Shown here one piece after another: positions 23,744-37,400 of a DNA stretch of 64,000 nt. Both the position numbers and the translations under genes were made by a program. This stretch comes from Haliclona indistincta (lineage: Eukaryota; Porifera; Demospongiae; Haplosclerida; Chalinidae). The stretch spans positions 10,619,086-10,683,085 of the forward strand of contig OZ024785.1 of the NCBI GenBank assembly GCA_964017065.1, read 5' to 3'. Numbering within the stretch: the first letter of the stretch is position 1; every line of letters starts with the position of its first letter. Below the pieces are notes generated by a model. The model did no database searches and had not been told where the DNA came from. It was given only the letters and a program-made list of their open reading frames with translations.

Positions 23744-24264
23744 GTACACAGACGGACACAAACGCATAACCCTGCCGCATACTGCGCACGGGTAAAAAGC
23801 TCTGTAGCGAATAATAGCTTGATCGAATGTTGTCTGTAAAACTGAGGCGTCACAAACCACCCCGTTTTTTTAGTGATGAGCTACAAGCGTTGATTCTTAT
23901 TCGTAGCGCTGCATATTTTACATACAGTAAGTATACAATAATACAAAAGTGTAGTGTAGGTTTTCTTCTTCTGCCCTGTACAGAAAGTAAAAAATACGGT
24001 TAGCAAAAAGTCATTCGCTAATGATATTCATGCGCACCCGCCACCTTAAAATTACTTTACTAAACTAGGCCTCGCCTACAGGCGGAGTCTATTGGAGATC
24101 AGTTGTTGAACTGCCGACGCTGCTCGCGACGCTGTAACTTAACTACACAATGCCAGAAAAAGCGTCGACAATAAAGTGACAGCTGGCACACAGTAAAACT
24201 GCTGAAGCTGTTGCTTTACTGTTTTCTTAGTAGAGGCTACAATTCTTCAGTCGGGACAGTGTCA

Positions 24265-27200
24265 ATGTGCCCCTTACAATCTCCTGTCAGTCAACCCCGT
24301 GAGAGTGAGTTACTAGAATATCTGTATAATGTACAATATCTCAACTAGCAGTCGCTTTATAATGACTTTCAGACTATATTAATAATCCCATAAATTATTA
24401 TGCCGCCTTTAGGCTAGGCGTCAGAATTGGCTCCACCTAGTTTATTTAGACGTCATAGAAAGTGCAAGTGGTCAAACTACTGAAAAAACACTGTTTTTCG
24501 CTGTGCCTTCCCCACTAAAACGTATATACACCATGGGCAATTTTAAAGGGTCCCTGTTAACCCGGGGTTCAAAGGCCTCCTTCAGGGTGCCCAGAAATGC
24601 ATGCATAGAATAATTATGGTTTAAACTGTGCTGTTTGCTCACCAGGTTTTTGTATCAGTCACCAGGACTAAGTGAAGACCAAAATTAGCTGAAAAATGAT
24701 GAGGTTGCAACACTTAAGTGGCTTCAGTTCCGAAGTGGGAGTGGCTAACTCGCTGTTTGGTACAGGGTCGTAAACTTTGACATGCCAGGAGAAAATGGTG
24801 CTAGTTTGGGATAGCTAGCGTACTGCATGCTGTAGAAAATTGCAAGACAAACTGCCAGTTTAGAGCAAGTCAAATTTTCGTCAGTAACTAAAGGGTTAAT
24901 AATAATAAAATTAATAATAATTATTACTGTTTATTCTTCCATGCATGCAGTGGCTGTCAGTTTCCCGCCACAGCCCAACCAAGCTCCTGCTAACACTCTC
25001 TGGGACAAATTAACGTTAGATCAGTTCAAGTACCTATTGGCTGGTGGCGTGGCAGGAGCTGTATCACGCACCAGCGTGTCTCCTTTGGAGAGATTAAAAA
25101 TACTCTACCAGGTAATACTTATTAAGCAAAAATAATAATTCATGTGGTTGAAAACCTAATCATATTGTGTGGCTGTTGTCTGTTGATATACGAAAGTATA
25201 GTGACTTAAATTTTGCTGAGAAAATGTGTACAAGTACTGCATGTATGTGGTTTTTGAGCATGTCATCTTGTCAAAAAAATTAATTGTTTCTCAGATACAG
25301 ACAGAACAAGTAGCAGAGCATCGGAAATTTAAAGGAATCACTTCGTCTCTGATAAAGATATGGCGTGAGGAGGGTGTCCTTGGCTATTTTAAGGGCAATG
25401 GAACCAATGTGGTACGAATAGTACCATATGTAGCTGTGCAATTTGCTGCTTATGAGGAGTTCAAGAAGGTATATTAACTAGCTCACTGATCAGTGCGATA
25501 CAGAGGTCTATTGAATTCTTTCAATATGAGTGTCTGTATTGTATGCACCACTACAGATATACATTGTGTGAACATTACGTGTACTAGCATGACTATTTTA
25601 GTAGTATAAGTTACTGATAGCCAGTTCATGTATCTCACAAAATGTATTCATTATGGGCTGCCACACAGTGACCGTGACAGTTGGAGTGGGCTGAAGGCAA
25701 TCTATCCTGATCTTTGATAATTATAATAATTTAGCTGGTTTTACCCATAGCTAATTAAATTTAAGACCATTTGATTCTTCGTATCTTCTACAACTGCTAT
25801 CAGTGAGTGTCCAGCAGCCTCAGTTAGGGGGTTATTATTTTTTCACCTGGTCCAAAATTAATAATAAATTTTCATGGAATAGAAATTAAGTGCTAGTAAT
25901 GTGTTGCTACTTTCAGGTGCCAGTGCCTATGATTGATGAGTATTATTTTAACCTACTATTACCACAGCATTGCTTCTATTTTTTGTTCATTTTTGCTCAG
26001 TTCCTCAACATACCGTCAGACCCACGTCACCAGAGTCCTATGAAGCGACTATGTGCTGGGGCTCTAGCTGGAATATGCTCAGTGACTGCCACATATCCTT
26101 TGGACCTTGTTAGAACAAGACTATCGGCTCAAGGAGAGGGCTCTGATCGCAAATACAAGTAATTACCTTATTTTTCTCACTTCCTCACTGGCTACCTGAC
26201 TAGCTAACTCCCTCAGAATTACTAATACCACTTTACTCAATCTCTTCTATCAGGAATATCAGTCACACTTTTAAAACTGTGTTGAAAGAGGAAGGAGGAT
26301 TCTGGAGTGGCTGTTTATACAAGGGGTTGCCCCCTACTCTAATGGTATTCCTAATGCTATAACTAGTTCATTTATAAAGTACTAGGGGCGAGCCTGAGCT
26401 AATTTAGGTGATTCCCTTTGTCGCTCCAGCCCTAGACATTTGTGCTGGATCAGGTGACTCTGATGCTCGTTTTCGTTTCCTGGCAATACTCAGAAGTCGA
26501 TGCAGGTGTTCCCCAGGCGTCGTATATTGTGTGCAAGCTATTATTGTGACATTCAGTTTCAGACAAAGCACAGTCAATGACAGATGACAATCACTTAAAA
26601 TTGAGCGCGCGCACCACATGGCTATGAAATCACGCGTAGGCGGGCGTTTCTCGGGAACATAGGGAGGACAAACGCACCACGCGACCAGATACATACATAA
26701 TTATACATAATACTAACATTCCCTGCGACGTGGGACACACATCACCATCAATGTGGGGCTCGCTCAGGCTCGCCCCAATCACTTGTAGACCATTTGCATT
26801 ACATTAGGCTATGTACAAGTAAGCAGGGGAAAACTCTAGGCTTGTAAAACCATAGTTGATGTGTGTGCCTTTATCTGCAGGGTATTGCTCCATATGTGGG
26901 TCTTAACTTTGCTATCTATGAGACACTCAAAGGTATGAAACTATAAAAAACTACTCGATTGTGATACTGAAAACTTGCTATTATGGCCTGGGTTCAGCAT
27001 CGAGTGATGCTTTTTGGTCTTGCCTGCATGGCTGTATTATGAAATACGAAGGTGACCAATGACAACCCAATAGACAAGGTTTCTCTATAACTCTTTGTCA
27101 ATATTAATTACACTTAATTACATTTTTTGTAATCTGACCAATTCTCTTGTGAGCATATTGTTGAGGTTTTGAGCTAATGATCTTGAACTTTTTTTAGTGG

Positions 27201-28007
27201 GCAGCTGCACTTGCCTGTACCTCACTCTTAGTAGTTACCTCTAACTATGAACTTTTTGTTTAAATTTTCGTTTTAATTGCTTAGACTATCGTGCATCATG
27301 TCGATATTAATTTGTTCTCAACATGTACTGTATAGTACATGTAATACTGTCACACACATTATTGTTGAGTTTGAGCTCACAAATATACAGTCTGATTGCA
27401 TTTCTAACAATAGTAATAATTATTATTATTTTTTAATGAGGTGCCATGTTTAGGTAATTGAATTTATGACATGTGATAACTTTTCTTTACCCAGGTCATG
27501 CAATGACTCGATTACTAAGTGACCTTGACCACAGAGACCAAGTAGTGATTGACAGTGAACTGCCAGTTTTAACGAAGCTGGTATGTGGAGCATTGTCTGG
27601 AGCTTGTGCTCAATCTGGTGAGCTCAAACCATTGTGAACATGAACCTAAAACATCATTGTATCATCAGTTGCTGTCTGTTTCAAAATGCAATACTGTAAT
27701 GATCACCATGGTCAAACCAAATTTGTGGTTCCTGAACTCTCTGTACTAAGAGCATTAATTTTATTCTCTTTATTTAGTCACATATCCACTTGATGTAATA
27801 CGGAGGAGAATGCAGATGCGTGACACGATGTCTGGGAGGTTCCCATACCACTCTACTCCTCATGCTATAGCCACTATAATACACAGTGAAGGCTATCGTG
27901 GACTCTATAAGGGCATGACACCAAACTTACTGAAAGTGGCTCCAAGCATGGCTGTGACATTTGTGACCTATGAATTTGTAAAGTCGTTGTTATTTGGTGT
28001 GCTTTGA
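24265..28007 (+). CDS. Mitochondrial carrier family (SLC25) solute transporter
   Basis: Six-helix inner-membrane carrier. Exons: 24265-24304, 24951-25111, 25295-25468, 26001-26158, 26254-26344, 26881-26932, 27495-27617, 27778-28007; phases agree and the product is 342 aa. Three carrier repeats are visible, each with the P-x-[DE]-x-x-[KR] signature (SPLERLKIL, YPLDLVRTRL, YPLDVIRRRM) and a glycine motif (YFKGNGTNVVRI, YKGLPPTLM, LYKGMTPNLLKV). Repeat starts are YLLAGGVAGAVSRT, LCAGALAGICSVTA and LVCGALSGACAQS. The best family resemblance is to the SCaMC / Graves-carrier / yeast Ypr011c-like group that moves nucleotides, CoA or PAPS; substrate not determinable here. There are no N-terminal EF-hands. 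The first exon (13 codons) is inferred from a donor with matching phase. Splicing also recreates an ATG at the exon 1-2 junction, so the start is uncertain. Confidence 0.9.
24395..24898. repeat. Dispersed 0.5-kb repeat in carrier intron 1
   Basis: The right end ACTAAAGGGTTAA and interior (TTTGACATGCCAGGAGAAAA, CACTTAAGTGGCTTCAG, GACAAACTGCCAGTTTAGAG) recur at 39359-39760, 54838-55441 and 59376-59790, some in the opposite orientation. It stops about 50 bp before carrier exon 2. Confidence 0.65.
26385..26776. mobile_element. MITE with GGGGCGAGCCTGAGC ends in carrier intron 5
   Basis: GGGGCGAGCCTGAGC at 26385 is inverse to GCTCAGGCTCGCCCC ending 26776. Similar ends bound the larger element at 51808-53397. 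The minus-strand frame 26404-26694 has no recognised domain. Confidence 0.65.
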
Positions 28008-28163
28008 AGTGGAGGACTGTCAATGTAGTGCGTTGTATTAATTTTATTAAAAATTATTTTATCAATATAAAAATTATCATCATTATTATATGCACATTAT
28101 AGAAAGGTTCTACAGTGGGAATTTTGTGGCAAGTCGTTCTGGACTCTGGAGTCAAGACTCGAA

Positions 28164-28169
28164 AATAAA
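28164..28169 (+). terminator. Candidate polyadenylation signal of the carrier gene
   Basis: AATAAA 157 bp after the carrier stop codon and before the DAZAP1-like promoter. It is the only canonical hexamer in that 3' interval. Confidence 0.35.
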
Positions 28170-28220
28170 AAATGCATGTTTACAGGCCTGGCTGCGTGGC
28201 TCGCTCCGGCTCACTAAGCG

Positions 28221-28403
28221 CACGTGATCGTATTATTCGTTACATACAGTAGTGTGTGAGTTTAGTGTAGCTTTTTAGATCTACTGTAATCGTAAGCTAG
28301 GTAGCTCGTTAGTTACCTTTAAGCCAACCTTTAAGGAGAGTGATTACTTAAGCGTTAGTCGATAGGTGTGTGTTTGTGTGTGGAGAACGTACAGACTATA
28401 ATA
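28221..28403 (+). promoter_or_regulatory. Conserved promoter/5' UTR of DAZAP1-like gene 1
   Basis: The last 180 bp before the ATG align with the same region of the paralogue (47780-47972). Shared parts include CACGTGAT (28221), an almost unbroken block at 28286-28325, GAGAGTGATTACTTAAGC and GTGTGGAGAACGTACAG. Being non-coding and better preserved than most of the introns, the blocks are probably promoter or translational control elements, or were recently duplicated. Confidence 0.6.
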
Positions 28404-31400
28404 ATGGAGAATAACATCGAATCAGGGTAAGACAACATGATCAGCAATGTAATTATTATCTATTATAATATACACGGCTTTATTTTCACAGAAAGTTGTT
28501 TGTTGGTGGGTTAAGCTGGGAGACTACTAAAGAAAGTTTGGAGAAACACTTCAGCCAATTTGGTGAACTGGAACCGGACGGTTGCGTGATTATGAAAGAC
28601 CCGGGTACAGGACGTCCACGAGGATTCGGCTTTGTGCAATTTAAAGACCCAAATTCTGTTGGCATTACCTTGGCGTCGGGTCCGCACGTCTTGGATAAAA
28701 AGACAGTAAGCCTACAACCCACACTGCCATAATAACTTCAGGATCACTGAACTAGCTATACCACCACGTTATGCTACTTGTACCTTTTAGAGTGTTCTGA
28801 TACTGCATGCAATGATTATTAGTGCTAATGGTGAGCTTGCCTTGTTACATAATATTGTTACAAGACCGTGCTTTGTAAAGCAATTAGGAAGTGTGAACAA
28901 GTGTCGGTGGCGATCACTTGAAATGTTTGTGCCATTGTTGGTACTGCTCAAAATTAACAGTTAGAGCGAGCCCCACATTAATCATGATCACGTTTCTCTT
29001 GCTCCATCCATCTATCTGTCATAGGGTGTTTGTCACATTTATCTGAACGTTAACTGCATGCTGACATGCCCAGCAAGCAGTCAGAGACGATAGCGTCTCC
29101 TTGCAAGTGCCTGAATGGAACAAACTGGCTGCACGGTGGTCACAGACGGAACACTCGATCACTGCTGTCTATTATGCATGTGGATTGTGGGGATAGCTAC
29201 ACACGTACACAATAACTGCAGTCATACTAGTAGTGCTGTTAACAAGATGATGTTTGTTGCTGTCTTAATAAGGCAACAACCATTTTTGTTTAACTCTTGA
29301 TTTGCATTCAAGATGATTATAATTATGATGCTTGACAATTTGGTAATAATAATTATTAGACCATACCACGTGACTTTCGACCAATCAGATCGCTCAAAAA
29401 GTGTGCATTAAATAGCTTAATGCACACTTTTATTAATGCACCTCGTGGATTAAGTTCTTAATGCACACTTTTATTAACGCGCACTTGAACAAAATAGCAA
29501 GAACTGGGTCGGAAAGTCACCTGGTATGGTCTAAATATTACTTAATTTTGTTACCGCAATAGTTATTTTTGATAATCGCCCAACACTGGCATGAAACAGC
29601 CACACACGTTCACAAGAAACCTGTGAATTGTATGATATAGAACATCCGTTGCATGTGTATGTTGGTAGTGTGTATTGGAATTTGTCACTTGTGTTCAGTA
29701 ATCGAATCAGGCTCACCATTAAATTTTTATTATTCTTTACAGATTGACCCAAAACAAGCAACAGCTAAAGGAGCTCCTACAGGCAATAATTCTGCAGGTA
29801 TGCAGTATGTCTTAGGGGTATTTGTACAGAAAATTCGCCTGTGTTCACACTGACAACCAGGTCGAATTCAAACCAGACTTACGTTAGTGTGCATCCGCAG
29901 TTGATATTTGTCTTGTCTTTGCCAGTAGTCTAAGGCCTAGTCTTGCCGCTAGCTCTTGTTATGCCTCTGTGAGCAGAGGCACTGAGATAAAATTGCGGCT
30001 TCAGGATGTCCAGAAACACAATTTTGTACGTTCTCCATGGTTTCATACAGGAATTTTCTCAGAAACAGAATAGCATTGCCCCTGGCGTTGCCCCTCAGAT
30101 GCTCACGGGTATATACACTATTGGACAACTTTTGTTGCCATTTTTTATAGTTAGATACACAATTTATAAATGAGTTATAGCCACAATAATTAGGGTGTTA
30201 TCATTCAATATAATTATGTGAAATTCCAGGGGGGCACCCCCACTATATGAAACCCTGTTCTCTATGATCTGAGTAACATTTTGCACTCACCAAAACCATT
30301 GCTATTTGTATGTATTTTTTGGTAGGTAGTCTAGCATTGAGCAAAAAATTGATGAAGTCATTGCACTTAATGGGCTTCACTTCTGCCGTGGGAGGGACAT
30401 CCTGATTGACTTGGGTATGACATAGATGACTACGTATCTGGGAGGTGTTATATCAGTTTTGTGAACCACTTCGTGTCTGATCGTGAGCTCTGATTTCGGG
30501 GCTGATTTTTGCCTTTGCGACTCATTTACTGGAAAGCTCAAGCTGTTTCAAGAACATCCAGCCAGCTTTTTAGACAGCTTAGAATCGAGATCGCTGTGAA
30601 AGAGCCTTTTACAGTGAAATAATAACTGGCTGCAATTGACAGGTGGACTCTGTAGGCAGTTACCTGTGAAGAGCGACCACTACCGAATGTGACCTCATTA
30701 GACAGGATTCATGCATTTATAATGTGCAATTAACTCCAAAAATGTAGCTAACAGAAAACACTAAAATAAACTACACATTTTATTCTGATTTCGATAATTA
30801 TTAAATCAGCATACATTAGTGAAAAAGTCCTCGAGTACAGTTTGTTTCACAGAAATGCTTCTTAGCTTAGCAGTGTCGAGTCAACAGCAACTGATCGTAA
30901 CTGTTCGCGCCAGTCAGCATCAGCATGCATGCAGAAATCAGTAACCACGCCTAATTGCCACGCCTATTGGCCGTAATCGACAGTGTAGTTTTGTACACTG
31001 CGTGCTGAAACGTGCGGTCGTTGTCCGCATTGGGCAGGTGGTCGCTGTAGACATGTTAGCTCTAGGTGCTTTTCTATAGCTGTTGTTCGGGGAATTTTGT
31101 CGCGGACGCTGGAGAGAGGTGGTCGCTCTATGCAAGTGGTCGCTAAGACAGGTTTCACCAAGAGTAAATAATGTAGAGAGAGTATCGAACGCCGTATAGT
31201 CCCTTACAAACACTCTGTGCGAAGTAACGTGACAGGCACATGATTCTATGACGCAAACAGATCTTTGTCTGCCTAGTTGTGACGCAGGCGTCACGCCTCC
31301 CTCGATTGTTAGTGCAGTTATCGGTGATCGATGGCTAAAGCTAGGCTGCACGAGACGTTCGAGTGAACAGCTGCCTATTCCGTGAGAGAAAACCAGCTGG

Positions 31401-34400
31401 AGGATTCCAGTGAAACGTTTTGCAGCCAGCCACGAGAAGACCGGCCTGCTTGTCTGTTGAAACGACGTCAAACTGCAGTTTGTCGGTGAACGTTTCCCGT
31501 CCAGCTTGCGCAAGACTCGTCACGGTCACTCTGTTGGGATCATCAGGCGATATTCTCTTTGGGACGCATTCTTCGAGTGGACTAGCTGGTCTTTTGGCCA
31601 TTGAACGCTTTGTAGACTACAGTGCTAGTGACGTAGTGGGAGTGGTACGAACTAGGCAACCAGCGCTGCGTAATAATACGTAATTTTTCTCACGTGCCAT
31701 AGAGGCAGGGGAGGCACTTGCCTCCTCGATTTTAGGTAGGTGCTAAGTAAACAAAAGTAAACGAATCTGACCAGCTTTGCAGGTAGTATAGCTGGTCTAC
31801 GCCAATACTGCTGCTTGAGGTTCAGTGTCTCTTAAGGGTGTGACCAACATGTGACGAGCCTGAGCAAACATTTGCACACTGTCTTGGAATGAGCTTTTCT
31901 TCCATCCGGTGTATGTGCGTATGTAATAGAATCATGTGACATTATGGTTTGCACATGCAACATTATTTTGCCCGTGCAAAATAGATTGACAATTTTACTA
32001 ATAGTTTGTTCTTAGAAAAATAGATTTGCGCATGCAACAATAGATTCATAATGAATCTTTCGTTTTGTTTTTGCATGTAAAAATCTCAATATCTTCTTGT
32101 TTGGCTTGTCATACTCACCTCACTAGTTAATTGTGAATGGGCAATTATCCGTTTTTCAGTTTGTTATAACTCGAGCTAGCTTGCTTTTGCACTAGTAGCT
32201 ATGATAATGCAACAATATGCAAAATGAAAAAATTATTGTAGTCACTGATTAAGTGGATTCATGTTATTTATGTTTGTTATAATTATTAACCTGTTGCTAG
32301 GAAAAGATGCTACTATCTCAAAGAAAGTGTTTATTGGTGGTCTCCCGACTCAAGTTACTGAAGATGAGATTAGAGCAGTGTTTCTTCAATTTGGTCCTGT
32401 AAGTATCACACTGAAGCATTATATCACTTTATTAATGGAAATTGACACAGACTAGACATTATTTTTAACTCTGCATTTTACAGTTTAAAGTACCGTATTT
32501 CCTCGAATAGAAGCCGCCTCCGAAATCCGAATAGACGCCGTTCCTGTTTATAAGCCAGGGGTGTAACGGTAACATACAGTATTAGAGGCCGGGTCGTGAA
32601 TTAACACCGGGTCATAAACATGGTGGTACTGCCCACAGTCAATTATCACGCCTTGTCCACGTGTGCGCGTTCGTCTAGCCATGACGAAGAGAAAAAGCTA
32701 TGACACAACCTTGACAGATCGACAGATAGCTCTTCTCCAATACTAGGCGTCCAAGATGCTTTGTAGATATGGTTCCCTCTTTCCTTTTCATATACGCTAC
32801 GAATAGCTACTTGTCGACTAGCTGCCATTGTAATTTTTATGTACGACAAATTAGAAATCTACAAAGGCTTCGACAAGCATTAAGTAATAAACGCCGGCCT
32901 TGATTAGAGGCCGGTCCTGTTTAGATGCCGGGGAAAAACTTGCTGGAAGGAAATAAACGCCCGGGCTTCTTTTCGAGGAAATACGGTATGTATCGGTTAT
33001 AGCGATTTTGGATGATTCTATTGCAATAAGCGGTATATTGTTACGCTCGATGCTCAATAATGACGCCATCAAGAAGTAGTGTATGTGTGCACTGCAGCCA
33101 TGCATCTTACTCTGCTACTGTAGCCAGGGATAGGTTCAAGCACTGACTTGAGTGCTTGAAGCACAAGCACAAGCACTTTTGAAAGTGCTTGAAGCATTAA
33201 GCATTTTTTCAAGCACTTGCAAAAAATGTGCTTAAGCAATATGCCAAGCACATGGCATATTGTAGCTTCGTAGCACATAAATAAGATAGCTTCCATAACT
33301 TGCTTACACAATTTCTCTGGACCTGCGCTGCTATCCTGTCTAACCTATCAGCTTCTAGGTAGTCAACTGCGGATAACTTTGCCTTTGAAGAACTACAGAT
33401 CGCCAGCACAGCCATGATCAATCGTGAGTGAGCAAATTGCGCCATAACTCACGAACTAAGCTTCGTATAAAGATTTCACGTGATCGAAAGCGAGATATTA
33501 CTGTGTTCTACTTGCATTGCCAGTTTCAGGGCTTAACTTTCAGCGCGCGGTACAAAACCGAACCAGGTGACGCAGTAACTCACGAACAGAGCCTTATAAC
33601 CAAAATCTTTACTATTCATTTTCAAGCAAATATCGACTTTAGCTTGTGTTGCAGCTTAGTTTTTAGCGAGCGACGAGAAATCGTTGCGACAGACAGAAAA
33701 ATAGCACCTAAGGTGCAGATGCCTCGGTGGAATGACACTACATATGATCCACCATTCCACAAACATAGCACCTACAGATGCATGTATACAGGATTTCTGT
33801 ACAGCAATCAACAAAGCAGTGCTTTAGTTATGCAATCAGAAGCCAATCAGTGCTAACCACAATTGAACTGGGCGTGTCTACAGTGTTTAGCACAGCACAC
33901 GCATACCACGAGCGAGATAGTTTCCATAGCTTGCTTACACGATTTCTCTGGACCTGCGCTGCTATCCTGTAGTAAATTTCTAACCTATCAGCTTCTAGGC
34001 AGTCAACTGTGAACAGCTTTGCCTTTGGAGAAGTCCAGATCGCCAGCAGCGGTAAACAAAGTAGGCAAATCACGCCATAACTCGAGAACGAAGCTTTGTA
34101 TCGAACTTTCGCTAGTTCACATCCGAGATAATATCGAGTTCTACCTCTATTGCAAGTTTCAGAGCTCACCGTTCAGCGTGCGCTGCAAAAATAGTGTAAC
34201 AGACAGACTGACTGACTGACAGACAGAACGACAGACAACGCGATTACAGTATGCCTCGTGGCTCCGCCCACCGAGGCATAAAAATGCACCATTGGTGCGG
34301 GTTATGCCTCGGTGGATGTTAAAATTTGAGCATGTAATGCTATAACAGAGTAGGATTCATATTCAGCTGCCAGCAATTCAAATAGCACAAGCAGAAGCAA

Positions 34401-37400
34401 TGCAGCAATACAGAAATTTTATAGTTATGCAATCAGAAGCCAAACAGTGCTGAATAATTATTACAAAGTAATGTAACTGGGCGTGCCTACAATGGCAGTG
34501 GTTCTGGTTACAAGTAGCTACCTCGCGCAGTTTCTACGGACCTGCGCTGTCATCCTGTAGTATAAATTTAATCTACAAGCTACTAGGCAGTCTGCTGTGG
34601 GTAGTTTTGTCTTCAGAGAAGTCCTGATCGTCAGCAAAAGCCATCTAGGTGACCAAACCACGCCATAACTCTAGAAAAAAGCTTTGTATCGAACTTTCGC
34701 TAGTTCACATCCGAGATAATATCGAGTTCTACCTGCATTGCAAGTTTCAGACCTTACCTTTCAGCGTGCGCCGCAAAAATGGTGTAACAGACAGACTGAA
34801 TGAATGACAGACAACGCGATTACAGTATGCCTCGTGGCTCCGCCCACCGAGGCATAACTAGGGAGCTTAGTGCTAACTCTACAATATGTGCAATGGTGCT
34901 CACACTACAATATGTGCAATGGTGCTCACACACCGAGGGTTTGTGAAATTCGTTCATGTTATTTAAGAAAAAGACTTGGCAAACAGTTAGTTCATGATCA
35001 TATACTGTAAAATGGGTGCTTGATGTTCATGCAAACTACAGTACGGTCCTAAGCAAGGCCAAAATTACACAAAATCTACAGATGAGAATGTTTTTAGACT
35101 CAAAAACGCGCAACTTCGAGTGAAGAAAAAAGCGCTTGCAAGAAGGTAGGTAGGCTAGCCATATGCCTTTACTAACCTCAGCGCTTCAATCGTGACAGTA
35201 GCTTACACTGTACTCGAATACGGCGACCTGATAGCGGCAGCACTCACCGCTTCTGGTCGTCTTTGCCTTATCTATGACGTATAAAATGGCGTAAGTCAAA
35301 TCATTAATACAATATACGGACAAGTGAAGGTTAACGCCCGGGTTCTGAGGCGATACGGGATATATACCGAGGTGGTTAATTATGTCAACCGAGGGCGGAG
35401 CCCGAGGTTGGCATAATTAACCACCGAGGTATTATCCAGTATTGCCGAAGAACCTTGGCGTTAACCTACTTGTAGCTCATCTGCTGTCTCCTTGTCGTGT
35501 TTTCTAGCTGGCTGTAGCTGTTCTGTAGCTTGTAAACGAAAATCTCGAATGATGGGATCCTGGCACTTGCCACTGAGCGCGCACGAGCCAGGTCTAGCGA
35601 ATGGCGAACGCCCGTGTTCAAGTCGCGCGACGACTGGAGCCTGGCGTCACGGATTTCAACTTCTGTGTAGCTAGTTCATGAACAGCACAAACGGTAAGTT
35701 GGTGTTTTTAGGCAGCAATGTTGGCTGACCTTTCCAAAAGGTTAGCACGTGCGCCAAAAATTTATCGACGATGGCCCACTAGTATGTGTTATTTTGTGGG
35801 GTGTAAATCTCCCGCACTTTCAACTGGTGTGTGGTTGTGGACAAGGGACTAGTGTCATATTGCCATTACCTGGAAAATATCCATATTGGACAGGTTTAAC
35901 CTTAATATCCTGGAAAATATGCATATTGTACAGTGTATGTGGAATATATACTCTGTCGGCTTCCTTTGATGTTTGGCCTAGGTGGGCTACAATATACGGA
36001 TACAATACCCATATATATCCGTACATTGTCTCTATGATTTGACGAACGTCATTGTCTACGTCATGATAATGGTCTAAAAATAAATGATAATTGGTGTTTC
36101 CAACAACTGCCACTGAACTGCTGATAGCTTCGAAATGAAATAAGGCATGTGTTCCTACCTTGTTTTGGCGATATACAGCTTGTCTTGGCGATACTTTTGC
36201 AATCGGCTTCGGGTCTGAAATTTCCAACGCTGGAAGCCTGGAACCCCCCCCCCCCCCCCCCGATAAGAAATGGTTTTTCTGTGGTACATTTGGCATATTC
36301 TACTGGAGATCAACAGAAAGAGGTGTTCTTACTCCTCCTACTGGTGTATTATACCAGATGTACACCAGTACAGTATTCACATTCTGTTTTGATAAACTAC
36401 ATGTAGGTAGCATTTGGGGTTCGGATAAATGAAGTTCCTCTTGTATTATGTATTTTGCTTGTAGATATTGGATGTTGATTTGAAGATGGACAAAGCTACT
36501 AACAGACAGAGAGGTATTTAGAAAGCTATAGCATTATGTAGTGTGCCTGAGTACACATTGCTGCACATGCAGTAGCCGGATTAAAGGTTATGTATGTATT
36601 ATTAATAGTGCAAGGCAGCTACATTAATATTCCTGAGTTTTTAAACCCAAGTCGTTATTCAGAGTCCAGTTATATACCCAGAAAGTCCCTCAAATGACGA
36701 GTCAAAATCTTGCTTCCTCGTTGCCTGTTAAATCTGAACCCCAGCTAACCCTTCCAGATCCCCCAAACTTTGTTTGAGGCTAACTGTTTTTTGTAGATAT
36801 TCTTTAGACACCCAGAAAACAAATCGAACAGCTTGTCTTGGCGATATACAGCCTCAAGCACAGCCATAATATTGTCAAACGTACAGCTAACAACGTTTCA
36901 CTGCGAGGGGTAGCTGAAGTACACGACTCGTTTAGCAGGTACTGACCGTCTTTACAAGATGCTGTTTTTTGTTGAAAACAGACCATATGTAACTGAAGTG
37001 GCTAGTTCAATGAAACCTTATGATACGGCATTGTCGGTTGTAATTTAGTGCACCCAACTCGTTTCAAATCCCTGTTGCATAATCTGAAATATCTATGATC
37101 ACTATAAAACATTACATTTTTATTCGTGTTATTACCTAGGTTGCCAAAAGATCAAAGGATTCACTGTGCGATATTTCCCATATCCTACCAGAGTGCTGGT
37201 ACTTTGCAAAAAATGTCGTACTATGAAATCCTTTGTTAGAAAGGTGCCAAAATCAAATAATGAGGCATAGACAATAGAATTGCAAGCCTATCAATGTCAG
37301 AAATCCCTAGCTGTCTACAAGCAGATCGCTGTTGCAATCCTGTGACCCCGCAGTATAAGTATAGGTTAACCCATGGCAACCGAGGCGGTACGCGATATAA

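Noticed and set aside
30938..31513. 191-codon minus-strand frame
   Set aside because: About half lies in the 31155-31699 element in a different frame from the conserved MAKRPASP reading; no similarity is recognised.
35820..36432. Frames with long proline or glycine runs
   Set aside because: The runs come from the poly-C tract at 36244-36261; no conserved motif flanks them.
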